A DNA stretch of 64,000 bases, from assembly GCF_003459505.1 (NCBI RefSeq), contig NZ_QRWD01000002.1, positions 62,001 to 126,000 on the forward strand. Reading direction: 5' to 3'. The notes under the pieces are model-generated. The model was not told the origin of the DNA. It ran no database searches and was given only the letters and a program-made list of their open reading frames with translations. Source of the stretch: Collinsella sp. AF20-14LB. GTDB taxonomy: Bacteria; Actinomycetota; Coriobacteriia; Coriobacteriales; Coriobacteriaceae. A program made the translations under genes and the position numbers. Positions 1 to 9,320 of the stretch are shown in pieces; position 1 is the stretch's first letter, and the number at the start of each line of letters is the position of its first letter.

Positions 1-799
1 GGCGGCCCGACTCCTCGACCTTTTCCTCTTGGTCTTGCTGTGCCACAAAGGAAACGGATAGACCCAGCGCATGGGCAACAGAAGTGACCGCCTCCAGAGC
101 GGGCCTATAGCTCTCAAGTTCCCGAGCGTTCACCAAAACAGAAGCAGGACCAGCCGTACCACCTAGCAAGCCCAGACGATATTCCAAAAACGCAGCCGAC
201 GAAACAGGGACGATGCCCTCAGAAATTGACGAAGCATTACCCAGCGCAAAAGAAGCGCAATCAAACAGATCGATGACTTCCCACTCGGAAAACTCATCCG
301 GAATAATCGGCGTTACAAGGTGCGCACTTCCAACCTTTACCGACTTGGCATAGTACTTAGAAAGTCCCGTCGTATCGGGTGTCATATCGTCAAAAGATGA
401 CTCAAAGCCATCGAGCAGATCTGGATCAACGGGAGAAGGAACGCCCTCGCCATCAAGGAACAAGTTGTTCTGCACAACAACGATCTTGCCATCGAACAGC
501 TCGTTAATCGTCCCGCGCAGCTCTAGAAGCTGCTCAAATAACATCAAGACTGGGCCATCTGCCGAAAGAATCTGAGCCACGGCCATCCTCTTTTGCCGAG
601 CAAATTCGGACGGAGAAAAGAACGGGGTCGATTCGCCAGCAGCAACGCCCGGGATCGAGCGCTCATTGCATGTCAGAGTTTTGGCAAGACGAGAGGTCAG
701 TCCGCAAAAAGCAAAAATGGTTGGTTGCGAACAGCCCTCCAGAAGCTCGTCGATTTTATTACCAATGGCAAACCCATTACCGTTATAGCGCTCTGCCAT
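1..799 (-). CDS. Unknown protein, cut by the left window edge
   Basis: The reverse strand is open from the ATG at 799 to the window edge, about 266 codons, with no stop in view. The start is well supported: AGGAGG lies seven bases upstream. The visible protein begins MAERYNGNGFAIGNKIDELL and is soluble in appearance, with no signal peptide or membrane segment. I do not recognise a family or a catalytic motif. It is the last gene of the accessory island seen here and is separated from its minus-strand neighbour by a hairpin and a gene fragment. Its C-terminus lies outside the window, so function cannot be judged. Confidence 0.75.
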   Translation of the reverse strand, partial: MAERYNGNGFAIGNKIDELLEGCSQPTIFAFCGLTSRLAKTLTCNERSIPGVAAGESTPFFSPSEFARQKRMAVAQILSADGPVLMLFEQLLELRGTINELFDGKIVVVQNNLFLDGEGVPSPVDPDLLDGFESSFDDMTPDTTGLSKYYAKSVKVGSAHLVTPIIPDEFSEWEVIDLFDCASFALGNASSISEGIVPVSSAAFLEYRLGLLGGTAGPASVLVNARELESYRPALEAVTSVAHALGLSVSFVAQQDQEEKVEESGR

Positions 800-840
800 T
801 ATCTCCTCCTCCAACCAAATACTGCTTCAACTTAGCCCAC

Positions 841-880
841 TGACCGCTCGCGTTTGTTGAGCAACAAATGCGAGCGGTCA
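841..880. repeat. 19-bp inverted repeat between island genes
   Basis: TGACCGCTCGC..TTTGTTG at 841-859 pairs with its complement at 862-880 with one mismatch, separated by only two bases. It lies just upstream of the ATG at 799. It could be an operator or a structured 5' leader. It has no T-run, so it is not an obvious terminator. Confidence 0.6.
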
Positions 881-906
881 GTATTAGACTGTGACCGTAA
901 AATTGA

Positions 907-1086
907 AGGATTGTTGCCCCCGACGAGCGCCTGTTCGCCGTGATCAAACGCTTCCTGGCGCTTGGCGAGCCGGTAGACGCACCAGCGAAAAAAGAACCGC
1001 AAACGAAGGCGCCCTCGGCTGTGCCGAAGACGCCTGAAGCCGGCGCCGATGGCGACACCAGCATCTTCGGGATGGGGCGCGGTTAG
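907..1086 (+). pseudogene. C-terminal gene fragment, no start
   Basis: A frame opens after a TGA at 904 and runs to TAG at 1084-1086. It encodes about 59 residues containing IVAPDERLFAVIKRFLALGE and ending DTSIFGMGRG. It has GC-rich third positions typical of real genes here, but no ATG or GTG with a ribosome site. It looks like the tail of a larger protein whose front was lost by deletion or insertion. It converges on the DUF4268 gene, whose stop is three bases away. I cannot name the parent family; the charged Pro/Ala/Lys-rich tail is typical of protein C-termini. Confidence 0.4.
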
Positions 1087-1089
1087 CGA

Positions 1090-2019
1090 CTAGAGGCCCA
1101 GCTCGACGATGACCCGCCTCATAGTGAGTGCCCATTCAAGTTGTTGGTCGATGAAGCTGGGCCAAGCGGCCTCGTTGCCCTTGATCTTGCAGCCGTCTTT
1201 GTAGAAGCGAAGCCCCGACGCCTTCTTGGCGTCAAAAGGCGTGGCCACAAGGCCGAGACGCTCTTCAAACAAACAGGTGTTGTCGATGGCCTTGTGGCCG
1301 ATCTCCTTGTCGTCGGGCGCGTAAAACTCGATGCCGATTCTGCCGTGTTGTGTGTCTATAAGCAGCGCGATGTGGTAGGCAGACGTACCGCAGCGCAACG
1401 TGGTCCAATGGTCTTTCGAGGGCTTCTGCGGGTTGAACGCTTTCAGAAACTCAGGCGTCGCCTGGGCAACCTCGCGATACTTGGTCCAGTACGATAGCTT
1501 GACGCGCTCGGTCTCGGAGAGGCCCTCGCTGAGTCTGATGGCCTTCGTCCACTCGTTCGGCTGCTCGACCACGTTGAAACGCGGAGCGGGCAGGGAGTCT
1601 CCGATGGACCAAAGCTCTATCTCCACTAGAAAGAACCCGAAATCGTTATCGGTGTGCTGGTTGAGCCACTCAATGGCCTGACGGTGCTCGTCGCGTGCGC
1701 GTGCCACAACCCACACAACAACCTCGGCGCCCTTGCCGGCGGCGTAAGTGATTACTTTGCCTAGGTGGTCGTGGTTGGTGTCCTCGAGCTGGTTCTCGAT
1801 GATCACCTTGCGTCCGGTGCCGGCTTCCTGAGCATAGATGTCGACGTTGAACGAACCCACCGACGACTCAGTCTCTATAAGCTCGAGCTCAATGCCGACT
1901 GCGGAGCTCAATATGGCAAGATTGGGCTCCTCGGAGAGCCATTTGGTGAAATCGAGAGCCTCATGGGGCCATACATCGCGCAGCTCTACTTTCTTGAGTT
2001 TATCGAGGTTGTATTTCAT
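1090..2019 (-). CDS. DUF4268-like PD-(D/E)XK-type nuclease-fold protein
   Basis: 309 residues from the ATG at 2019 (MKYNLDKL); in-frame starts further upstream lack a better ribosome site. The N-terminal half has the arrangement of the DUF4268 family, a restriction-endonuclease-like fold: D60 in FNVDIYAQ, then E75-x-Q77 in VIIENQLEDT, followed by HDHLGK. These match the metal-binding positions of PD-(D/E)XK enzymes, with Q in place of K. The C-terminal half (about 170-309) carries the LSYWTKYREV and IEFYAPDD segments usual for DUF4268. Such proteins occur in defence and mobile regions, and the neighbours fit that. Nuclease activity is inferred, not shown. Confidence 0.75.
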   Translation of the reverse strand: MKYNLDKLKKVELRDVWPHEALDFTKWLSEEPNLAILSSAVGIELELIETESSVGSFNVDIYAQEAGTGRKVIIENQLEDTNHDHLGKVITYAAGKGAEVVVWVVARARDEHRQAIEWLNQHTDNDFGFFLVEIELWSIGDSLPAPRFNVVEQPNEWTKAIRLSEGLSETERVKLSYWTKYREVAQATPEFLKAFNPQKPSKDHWTTLRCGTSAYHIALLIDTQHGRIGIEFYAPDDKEIGHKAIDNTCLFEERLGLVATPFDAKKASGLRFYKDGCKIKGNEAAWPSFIDQQLEWALTMRRVIVELGL

Positions 2020-2074
2020 CGAGACCCCCATCGGATTACGATTAACCAATATTTTGCCCTAGAGTCAAAGCGAC

Positions 2075-3208
2075 TTACGCGTTGCCGATACTCCAGCGCT
2101 TCCCCCATTGCTCAGTGCGAAGGTTCCTCTCGGATGGATCCATTTTAAGGAGAATTTCGAGGACATCGCTTGGCTCAACCCGACTCCTTTTATGTTTCAA
2201 GATGTCCTTCACTGAATCGTAGGTAAGTTGAACTGGCGTCGTCGCAGCAAAGGGTTTTGCCTTCCGCGCCAGATTGAGCGCTTCGGCGGCTCCGCAAATC
2301 GCGTTGTTGAACAACTCGAAGGGGTCCATCAGCTCGGACGTGTTTTCGACCAGATAATCAACGCTGTCGTTTCCGGCACCGAACTCAACCTCTCCTTGTC
2401 TATCCTGCTTGCCGAAAGGCGTTTCTTTTCCAAGGCCTAAATATGGTGTCTGGATAATGCCTTGTCGAGCAGCGCTCGTTTCGAACATGCCGTTGTAGCA
2501 TCTGATAATCGCAGCGTCTCTTACTTCGTCGCCGTAAAGCGGGCAAAACGCAAGCAAGATCCAATCAACGTGAGCCGAGGCTTTCTTGAGAAGCTCATAG
2601 GCTTCGCAACTTATTGGAAACTGGCCTGGAGATACCCTGGTCTCCTTAAATCCATCATTAAGGAACCATTGGCGCAAATCCGTATGGATCTCGATCAGGA
2701 ATCCAAGCCGGATATCGGCATTGGCGTCAATCTGCGTTATGTTCTCGCGATACGCATCGAGCTTGAACGCATGCCCGCGACCGTTCTTACCGAACAGTCC
2801 CGCGTCAAGCGAAGCTCTGATCTCGTCAACGCAGGCGCTTGATTGCTCCCGTATCGCCCGGCTGATCAAATCGCCAAACCCTCGGTAAGCCTCTCCTTCC
2901 AAAGCGCCCCTACGAGCTGCATCCTCATGGCGTCTTCGAAACCGCTCTGCATCTGAAGAGAACCTTGCGGACTTAGATTCAACCTTCTTGCCCCTCCCAA
3001 TATGGTGATCAACTCGGAAGTGCTCTATGCCGACTATTCTTTTTCCGTCTTCGGCTGTGATAAGAATATCGGGCCTGTCGAATAAGCGGATGTCGCCCGA
3101 CAGTCGGGCGACATTCCGTCTCGCTTCTCCGCCTTTTGCCCTCGCAACTTCCAGCGACTGCTCATAAATCGATAGTTCTGCGTTTTCCTGGTTTTCCTTA
3201 TGACTCAT
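2075..3208 (-). CDS. Hypothetical protein with nuclease-like N-terminal core
   Basis: 377 residues, start ATG at 3208, nine bases after the stop of the chimeric gene upstream, so the two are probably co-transcribed. Residues 45-67 read as two strands with an acidic pair, RPDILITAEDG then VGIEHFRVD. That resembles the PD...E-x-x core of PD-(D/E)XK folds (D47, E62), but the lysine is not evident. The rest is mainly helical and charged and ends in a basic tail. I do not recognise a named family. The position next to two other nuclease-like proteins suggests a defence or DNA-processing role, which is an inference from context only. Confidence 0.6.
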   Translation of the reverse strand: MSHKENQENAELSIYEQSLEVARAKGGEARRNVARLSGDIRLFDRPDILITAEDGKRIVGIEHFRVDHHIGRGKKVESKSARFSSDAERFRRRHEDAARRGALEGEAYRGFGDLISRAIREQSSACVDEIRASLDAGLFGKNGRGHAFKLDAYRENITQIDANADIRLGFLIEIHTDLRQWFLNDGFKETRVSPGQFPISCEAYELLKKASAHVDWILLAFCPLYGDEVRDAAIIRCYNGMFETSAARQGIIQTPYLGLGKETPFGKQDRQGEVEFGAGNDSVDYLVENTSELMDPFELFNNAICGAAEALNLARKAKPFAATTPVQLTYDSVKDILKHKRSRVEPSDVLEILLKMDPSERNLRTEQWGKRWSIGNA

Positions 3209-3217
3209 AAGCGTGGC

Positions 3218-4045
3218 CTAGCTCATCCTACCCATCACCTCGAGCAGATCCTCATACGTCGCCACGTTGTGGTGGCGCACGTCGTTGGTGCTCATCTCGT
3301 TGAAGAGCTTCTTCGCGCAAGCGATCTCGGCGTTTTCCACGCCGGAGAGCTCCATCGTGTCCATGGTGCCCTTGGTCTCGGCGACGAAGAACACGTGGCG
3401 CACGCTGCCTTCCTTGAAGGCGATTGTCCAGTCGGGGGCGTGGATTCCGCCGCCTCCAGCAGCCAATGCGTCTCCGCCGAGCCAGGCCATCGCCGCATTC
3501 GTCGCGGCAGCGCCTGACAGCGTGGAGATCGTGGCGCCCGTGGAGGCGGTGTCAAAAGTTGCAGCAGCCCACATGGCGGCAGATGGAGCGATGCTTGCAA
3601 CGGCCATGCCCGCCGCGACGCCGGCACCGGCGCTGGCCGCCGATTTCCGCGCCGAGTCCAGCTCTTCGCGGGCGAAGGCCTCCGACTCCCTGAAGCTTCG
3701 CTTCTTGTGGGACACCTCCTCGATACCCTCCACGAATGACTTCGGCGCGTTCGCGATTGAGTTCACCAAGTCGGTAACGAGGTCCAGCAGGTCGATGCTC
3801 CTCAACCTAGACTGGTAGAGCTCGATTCCTCCCGATTCCAGATCGGTATAGGTTTGGTTGTAGTCGATAACGGCGAGCTCGTACTCATCCGGTTCTTTTG
3901 CCCTTGCGTTCTCGACGCCCCGCTTGACTCCATCTGCGTTTTCCCCTGCTTTGTCTGCAACGGCAGCGACGGCGCCTTGAGCACAGGTGGCCTCAGCCTT
4001 CTGTGCTTCTCTAATTGGGTCGAAGCTTTTATCGAAAAAGCCCAT
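3218..4045 (-). CDS. Chimeric ORF: glycine-rich helical protein fused to type III restriction (Res) C-terminus
   Basis: 275 residues from the ATG at 4045 (MGFFDKSFDP). Residues 1-135 are charged helices. Residues 136-200 are an Ala/Gly-rich segment (AGAGVAAGMAVASIAPS to GGDALAAGGGG), the glycine-zipper tail of a known class of small bacterial membrane-interacting proteins. From residue 201 the sequence changes abruptly to the end of a type III restriction subunit: APDWTIAF, then VAETKG, then KLFNEM and YEDLLEVM. This keeps the nuclease motif PD204-205 and E223-T-K225. The helicase part of Res and any Mod gene are absent. The simplest reading is an in-frame deletion that joined two neighbouring genes. 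Whether the fusion protein is made or active is unknown. Confidence 0.75.
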   Translation of the reverse strand: MGFFDKSFDPIREAQKAEATCAQGAVAAVADKAGENADGVKRGVENARAKEPDEYELAVIDYNQTYTDLESGGIELYQSRLRSIDLLDLVTDLVNSIANAPKSFVEGIEEVSHKKRSFRESEAFAREELDSARKSAASAGAGVAAGMAVASIAPSAAMWAAATFDTASTGATISTLSGAAATNAAMAWLGGDALAAGGGGIHAPDWTIAFKEGSVRHVFFVAETKGTMDTMELSGVENAEIACAKKLFNEMSTNDVRHHNVATYEDLLEVMGRMS

Positions 4046-4178
4046 CGCCCCTGCCTTTCTCCATTTGCAAACTAAGGACATTATTCCACCAATGGATTTG
4101 GTCTTGAACAGCGATCTAGCCACTGATCATTATCTATGCGGAACGCGTTGCCACCCCACGCGGGTTTGGAAACTTAAT

Positions 4179-4511
4179 TCAGTTGCCAATTGAGCCCGTG
4201 GCGTTGACGACGGTGCGGGAGCTACTCGTCTGGTAGCTGCAGGTCACAAAGACCCAAGCCTGGGCAAGATTCGCCGGCTCGTCAAAGACGACCTCGCATC
4301 GGGACAATTTGTCCCCGAGGTGGGCGTCGAGCTCTGCCACATCAACGAAGTCAGTCCGCTCACCCTCGGCGCTCGCGCCCACCACGTCCACGACGAAGAG
4401 CTCAGGCTTGATCGCTTTCTCACGGGTGAAGACCAGAATGGCGCAGTGGCCCTCGGCGAAGCCGCGCAACGAATACCGTGCGAGCGGCGCGAACAAGGTG
4501 CCGTCGGACAT
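4179..4511 (-). CDS. Short hypothetical ORF, possibly a gene remnant
   Basis: 110 codons from ATG at 4511, beginning MSDGTLFAPLARYSLRGF. The frame stays open upstream (PPVIVYGYH before the ATG) back to a TAA, and there is no good ribosome site. It could therefore be the middle or end of a decayed gene. The frame has coding-like composition and a hydrophobic segment FAEGHCAILVFTRE, but I recognise no family. It sits between the toxin-antitoxin promoter and the chimeric nuclease gene, transcribed with the latter. Confidence 0.3.
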   Translation of the reverse strand: MSDGTLFAPLARYSLRGFAEGHCAILVFTREKAIKPELFVVDVVGASAEGERTDFVDVAELDAHLGDKLSRCEVVFDEPANLAQAWVFVTCSYQTSSSRTVVNATGSIGN

Positions 4512-4592
4512 GTGGTACCCGTAGACGATGACGGGCGGACATTATGTGCCCTACGCGTTCCCAACATCAACGTTAGAAACCCCATCCTCCGC

Positions 4593-4628
4593 TATAATCA
4601 ACATAGAGTTATACATATGATTCTATGT
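4593..4628 (+). promoter_or_regulatory. Promoter and operator of the toxin-antitoxin operon
   Basis: A perfect TATAAT at 4593-4598 is followed by a perfect 7-bp inverted repeat, ACATAGA at 4601-4607 and TCTATGT at 4622-4628, just before the antitoxin ribosome site AAGGAC. An operator overlapping the start of transcription is what self-repressing toxin-antitoxin operons usually show. No clear -35 box is visible. Confidence 0.55.
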
Positions 4629-4640
4629 AAGGACTTTCAT

Positions 4641-4943
4641 ATGCCTGTCGTAAAGCCTATTTCAGATCTGCAACGCAACTTTGGTTCCATAGCAGATAGC
4701 TGCCATCAAACCAAAGAGCCCGTCTACCTAACCAAAAACGGGTCGGCGTCGCTTGTCGTCATGGATGCCGAGGCCTATGACGAGCAGACGCGCGCGCTAT
4801 CCGCCATTCAGGAGCGAGAGGATCGCATTCAGCGTGCTATCACGCGTGGCTACGACGACTTAGTGAACGGTCGTGTGCGGCCTTGGAAACAGGCCAAGGC
4901 AGATGCGGATCGCATCAGGGCAGCTCGCCATGAAATTGGATAA
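4641..4943 (+). CDS. Phd/YefM-type antitoxin
   Basis: 100 residues. The start at 4641 is fixed by AAGGAC six bases upstream; a longer in-frame extension exists but lies across the promoter. The N-terminus MPVVKPISDLQRNFG...EPVYLTKNG is the DNA-binding beta-alpha fold of Phd/YefM antitoxins, which bind their own operator. The C-terminal helix (about 60-100, rich in Arg, Lys and Asp) would wrap around the toxin. The stop overlaps the start of the next gene by 14 bases, as in coupled toxin-antitoxin pairs. The expected role is neutralising the RelE-like protein and repressing the operon. Confidence 0.85.
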   Translation: MPVVKPISDLQRNFGSIADSCHQTKEPVYLTKNGSASLVVMDAEAYDEQTRALSAIQEREDRIQRAITRGYDDLVNGRVRPWKQAKADADRIRAARHEIG

Positions 4944-5280
4944 CGCAGACGTCGAGTTCTACTCGGAGCTCGACGAACTTGATGAGCCTTTTGATGTTGT
5001 CATGACTGACGAGGCACTCTATGCCTATGCCGAGATTCCTTCGGAGCGAATCTACGCCAGAATCGGCAACCTCATCGACTTTCTAGCCGAGCATCCTTAT
5101 TTTGGCGAAGAATACGACCCCTACTATCAGGCGGCCTTTCCGCCCATTGACTGCAGGGTCTTCTTTTGCGCGCACTACGGCGTGTACTACCACGTGGATG
5201 TTGAGCAGCGAAACATCAGCATCCTGGCAATCGAGGACCATCGAAAGAACCCTTTGAGCAGATTCAAACTACTCAAGTAG
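4930..5280 (+). CDS. RelE/ParE-family toxin
   Basis: 116 residues from ATG at 4930, overlapping the antitoxin stop. The C-terminal half has the RelE/ParE pattern: DCRVFFCAHYGVYYHVD, then ISILAIEDHRKNP, two beta strands followed by an Arg-Lys-Pro turn. The N-terminus (FYSELDELDEPF) is an acidic extension of about 20 residues not found in the shortest members. RelE relatives cleave mRNA on the ribosome, while ParE relatives poison gyrase. The sequence alone does not say which applies here. Together with the upstream gene it forms a complete type II module. Confidence 0.8.
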   Translation: MKLDNADVEFYSELDELDEPFDVVMTDEALYAYAEIPSERIYARIGNLIDFLAEHPYFGEEYDPYYQAAFPPIDCRVFFCAHYGVYYHVDVEQRNISILAIEDHRKNPLSRFKLLK

Positions 5281-5361
5281 CCTCCCCCATGTAACCATCC
5301 TGTAAATCATAGCGGCGCACTCGGGTTTTGCTGTGATTCGGTCGCGCCTGACGCTCCACTG

Positions 5362-5370
5362 TGCTAAAGT
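5362..5370 (+). promoter_or_regulatory. Possible extended -10 promoter for serCA
   Basis: TGCTAAAGT at 5362-5370 fits an extended -10 element (TG plus one base plus TAAAGT) 38 bases before the serC start. No convincing -35 box is seen at the right distance. Confidence 0.3.
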
Positions 5371-5408
5371 ATCCCGAACGTTCAAACGACTACGAGGGGA
5401 ACTAGAAG

Positions 5409-6533
<1,125 letters not shown>

Positions 6534-6605
6534 CCCGCAACGAGCGGGCCGACCAGCCACTTCAAACCACCCTGCTTAGATCAAAACCTGCTAAGGAGTT
6601 TTTCC

Positions 6606-7769
6606 ATGCGTAAGATTAAGACCATCGACGACATCACTAAAGACGGCAAAGTCGAGTTTGGCGAGGGCTACGAGTTTGTAAGCACCGCCGAGGAGGCCGA
6701 CGCCATCCTGATGCGCTCGACCGACCTGCACGGCTACGAGCTGCCCGAGGGCATTCGCGCCATCGCCCGCTGCGGCGCCGGCGTCAACAACATTCCCGTC
6801 GAGGAGTACGCCAAGAAGGGCGTCGTTGTCTTTAACTCCCCCGGCGCCAACAGCAACGCCGTCAAGGAGCTCGTCCTGGGCATGCTGGTGCTTTCGAGCC
6901 GCGGCGTGGTGCAGTCGATGAACTGGGTGCGCGACAACGCCGACGACCCCGATATCCAAGTCGACGCCGAGAAGGCCAAGAAGGCCTTTGTGGGTCGCGA
7001 GCTCAAGGGCAAGCGCATTGGCGTCATCGGCCTGGGCAACGTGGGCTCCAAGGTCGCCAACGCCTGTGTCGATCTGGGCATGGACGTCTACGGCTACGAC
7101 CCGTTCATTTCCGTCGAGCACGCGTGGGTGCTGAGCCGCGAGGTGCAGCGCGTGGGCACGCTCGAGGATCTGTGCCGCGGCTGCGACTACCTCACCGTGC
7201 ACGTGCCCAGCAAGGCCGACACCATCGGTATGATCAGCACCGAGCAGATTAACCTGCTGGCGCCCGACGCCGTGCTCATCAACTACGCGCGCGAGACCAT
7301 CATTGACGAGGACGCCGTCGACGCCGCCCTGCGCGCGGGCAAGCTCAGCTGGTTTAGCTGCGACTTTGCCACGCCCAAGACCGTCAAGATGCCCAACACG
7401 TTTATCACCACGCATTCGGGCGCCGGCACCGGCGAGGCCGAGGCCAACTGCGCCGACATGGCCATCAGCGAGCTCAAGGATTACCTGGAAAACGGCAACA
7501 TCGCGCACAGCGTCAACTACCCCGCCTGCAGCATGGGCAAGGCGCGCGCCGCAAGCCGCATTGCCTGCCTGCATGCCAACGTGCCCAACATGATCGGCCA
7601 GATCACGGCCATTCTCGCCAAGGACAACGCCAACGTGCAGCGCATGACCAACGAGTCCGCTGGCGAGAACGCCTACACCATGTTCGACACCGATGAGCAC
7701 CTGGACGGCAGCACGATCGAGGCACTTAAGCAAATTCCGTCGATGTATCGTGTGCGCGTGATTAAATAG
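6606..7769 (+). CDS. serA: D-3-phosphoglycerate dehydrogenase
   Basis: 387 residues. It oxidises 3-phosphoglycerate with NAD, the first step of serine synthesis. The Rossmann motif GVIGLGNVGSKVA lies near residues 138-150, and the catalytic histidine is in TTHSGAGTGEAE. The C-terminal 70 residues (ANVPNMIGQITAILAKDNAN) form an ACT domain, the usual site of serine feedback. The intervening allosteric domain of the longest SerA enzymes is missing, so this is the shorter form. AAGGAG precedes the ATG. A strong terminator follows. Confidence 0.97.
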   Translation: MRKIKTIDDITKDGKVEFGEGYEFVSTAEEADAILMRSTDLHGYELPEGIRAIARCGAGVNNIPVEEYAKKGVVVFNSPGANSNAVKELVLGMLVLSSRGVVQSMNWVRDNADDPDIQVDAEKAKKAFVGRELKGKRIGVIGLGNVGSKVANACVDLGMDVYGYDPFISVEHAWVLSREVQRVGTLEDLCRGCDYLTVHVPSKADTIGMISTEQINLLAPDAVLINYARETIIDEDAVDAALRAGKLSWFSCDFATPKTVKMPNTFITTHSGAGTGEAEANCADMAISELKDYLENGNIAHSVNYPACSMGKARAASRIACLHANVPNMIGQITAILAKDNANVQRMTNESAGENAYTMFDTDEHLDGSTIEALKQIPSMYRVRVIK

Positions 7770-7808
7770 CGCCGGCGCCAATCCTGCCAGACAGACCACG
7801 AAGCCCAT

Positions 7809-7845
7809 TCGGCCCCCGTTTTCACGAAACGGGGGCCGATTTTGT
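7809..7845 (+). terminator. Intrinsic terminator after serA
   Basis: A 13-bp stem (TCGGCCCCCGTTT at 7809-7821 with its complement at 7827-7839) with a five-base loop is followed by TTTTGTT. It ends the serCA unit. Confidence 0.9.
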
Positions 7846-8116
7846 TGCTCCGGACGACTTTAAAATGATACCCAGAACAAGTTTTTTCAGATAATCGATA
7901 GTGAGGCTCAAGTCGCTAAGCACACCCGCTTTGATAAACAGCTTTATCAGGGACTTTAGTAGGTAAAAATCGATCTCTATGTGCCGAATGTAAGTTGACT
8001 GTCCATTTTCCGAAACAACTTATTCTAGATAGCATTTTTAAGGCCCCTCCAAGGCGAAATATAAGTCTTTTTGTGACCAAAACTCTAGTCCGCGCGACCG
8101 TTTTCCACCCGCGCGG

Positions 8117-9166
8117 CTACATTCCTGCCCAATCGATAAAAATCTCCTCACGAAGCCGCCGTTCGAGCTCCTGCTGTCGCGGCGTCTTGTCTTTCAGCGG
8201 CACATCGAGATAGGACATGATGAGCTCCATCACCACGCGGAAGGCATCGGAGTCGGCCAGCTGACCATAGGTCATCAGAATGACGGGATATCCCATCGCT
8301 TGCAGCGCCGTCGTTCGATCGGAGTCCGAAATCTTGGATTCAATGGATCCGTGAATGGCTTTACCTTGGCATTCAACCAGACACTCTCGACTGCCGTCCT
8401 TATTTGCCAGCAGGATATCGGCATAGCGCCTATCAAGCCCCGAAATCAGGCGGGCGCTGCGCGTCATACGAATCTCAACGTTATTGGTAAGGCGCAGCCC
8501 TTCGCCGCCGCGCAACCTCGTAAGGCCAAACAGCATCGAAGCCTGGACCTCAAGCGGCGATGCCGCCACCCCCGTAATGCATTTCGCGGCACGTGTAAAC
8601 GATTTAGCGCCGCGGAGCCCCCGGATCTTATCGGCGAACTCTGTAAGTTCAGAGAACTCGATCAAGGGCGGTCGTTTCCACAGGTCCGTTGGATTCCCCG
8701 AGACATCCTTTACATTTTCCCAACCCAACCGTGCGTCACCCCACCGGTCCCCATATGCCTGCACAAGTGCCGACTTTACCTGAGGCGCAATCTTGCACAC
8801 GGCAAAGGTGCCGCACATCTCATACATGCACATGATTAAACGCTCGTTTGAGACCGAGGAAGCCAGGGTCAGCAGGGTAAAGAGCGGGGACGCGACATCG
8901 AGGCCAAACTCTGTCTGTCGCATGGAATCAAACGGCCTCTCCCCGTTCCAAACATGCCTGACAATGCGATCGCCCTTACGTCCGCAGCTGCCCTGCGCCA
9001 ACACGTGTAACGGGGTGCCCAGGAAATGCGTGACGAGCGGATGCTCACATAGGTGCTCCCTGCGCGGATCGTCTACAGAATCAGGCAGGTCCGGCATTAT
9101 TGCCAAGACCTGTGGGGGTATCCGGTGATACCGAAAGGCAGATATGTCGCACAGCATGTCGTCCAT
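8117..9166 (-). CDS. DUF559-like nuclease-fold protein (paralogue of the 17.4 kb gene)
   Basis: 349 residues from ATG at 9166; no strong ribosome site is seen, so the start is the least certain point. The C-terminal domain has a restriction/Vsr-like core: E206 in SPLEVQAS, D250 in YADILLAN, E265-C-Q267-G in LVECQGKAIH, then DSDRTTALQAMGYPV. It matches the second protein at 17382-18572 over its whole length, including E-x-CG near residue 118. The N-terminal half (YHRIPPQVLAIMP) may be a recognition domain. It is a lone gene between terminators. This family resembles proteins annotated in actinobacteria as AbiEi/DUF559-like; a defence role is a guess. Confidence 0.65.
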   Translation of the reverse strand: MDDMLCDISAFRYHRIPPQVLAIMPDLPDSVDDPRREHLCEHPLVTHFLGTPLHVLAQGSCGRKGDRIVRHVWNGERPFDSMRQTEFGLDVASPLFTLLTLASSVSNERLIMCMYEMCGTFAVCKIAPQVKSALVQAYGDRWGDARLGWENVKDVSGNPTDLWKRPPLIEFSELTEFADKIRGLRGAKSFTRAAKCITGVAASPLEVQASMLFGLTRLRGGEGLRLTNNVEIRMTRSARLISGLDRRYADILLANKDGSRECLVECQGKAIHGSIESKISDSDRTTALQAMGYPVILMTYGQLADSDAFRVVMELIMSYLDVPLKDKTPRQQELERRLREEIFIDWAGM

Positions 9167-9320
9167 GAAGGGTACGTACCCGCTGCGTCGCTTGTGAACC
9201 CGCTCGGACGGCAAACGCACTGGCTCGGCCTGCGAACGGTAAATACTGCCACGCCCACGTCGCGGATCTCTCAGGAGGCTTACAATCGGTTTGGAAAGCA
9301 AACTGATTGTGAGGTTGCAT

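Noticed and set aside
6591..7808. A 405-codon open frame on the minus strand
   Set aside because: It mirrors serA exactly; serA has all its catalytic motifs.
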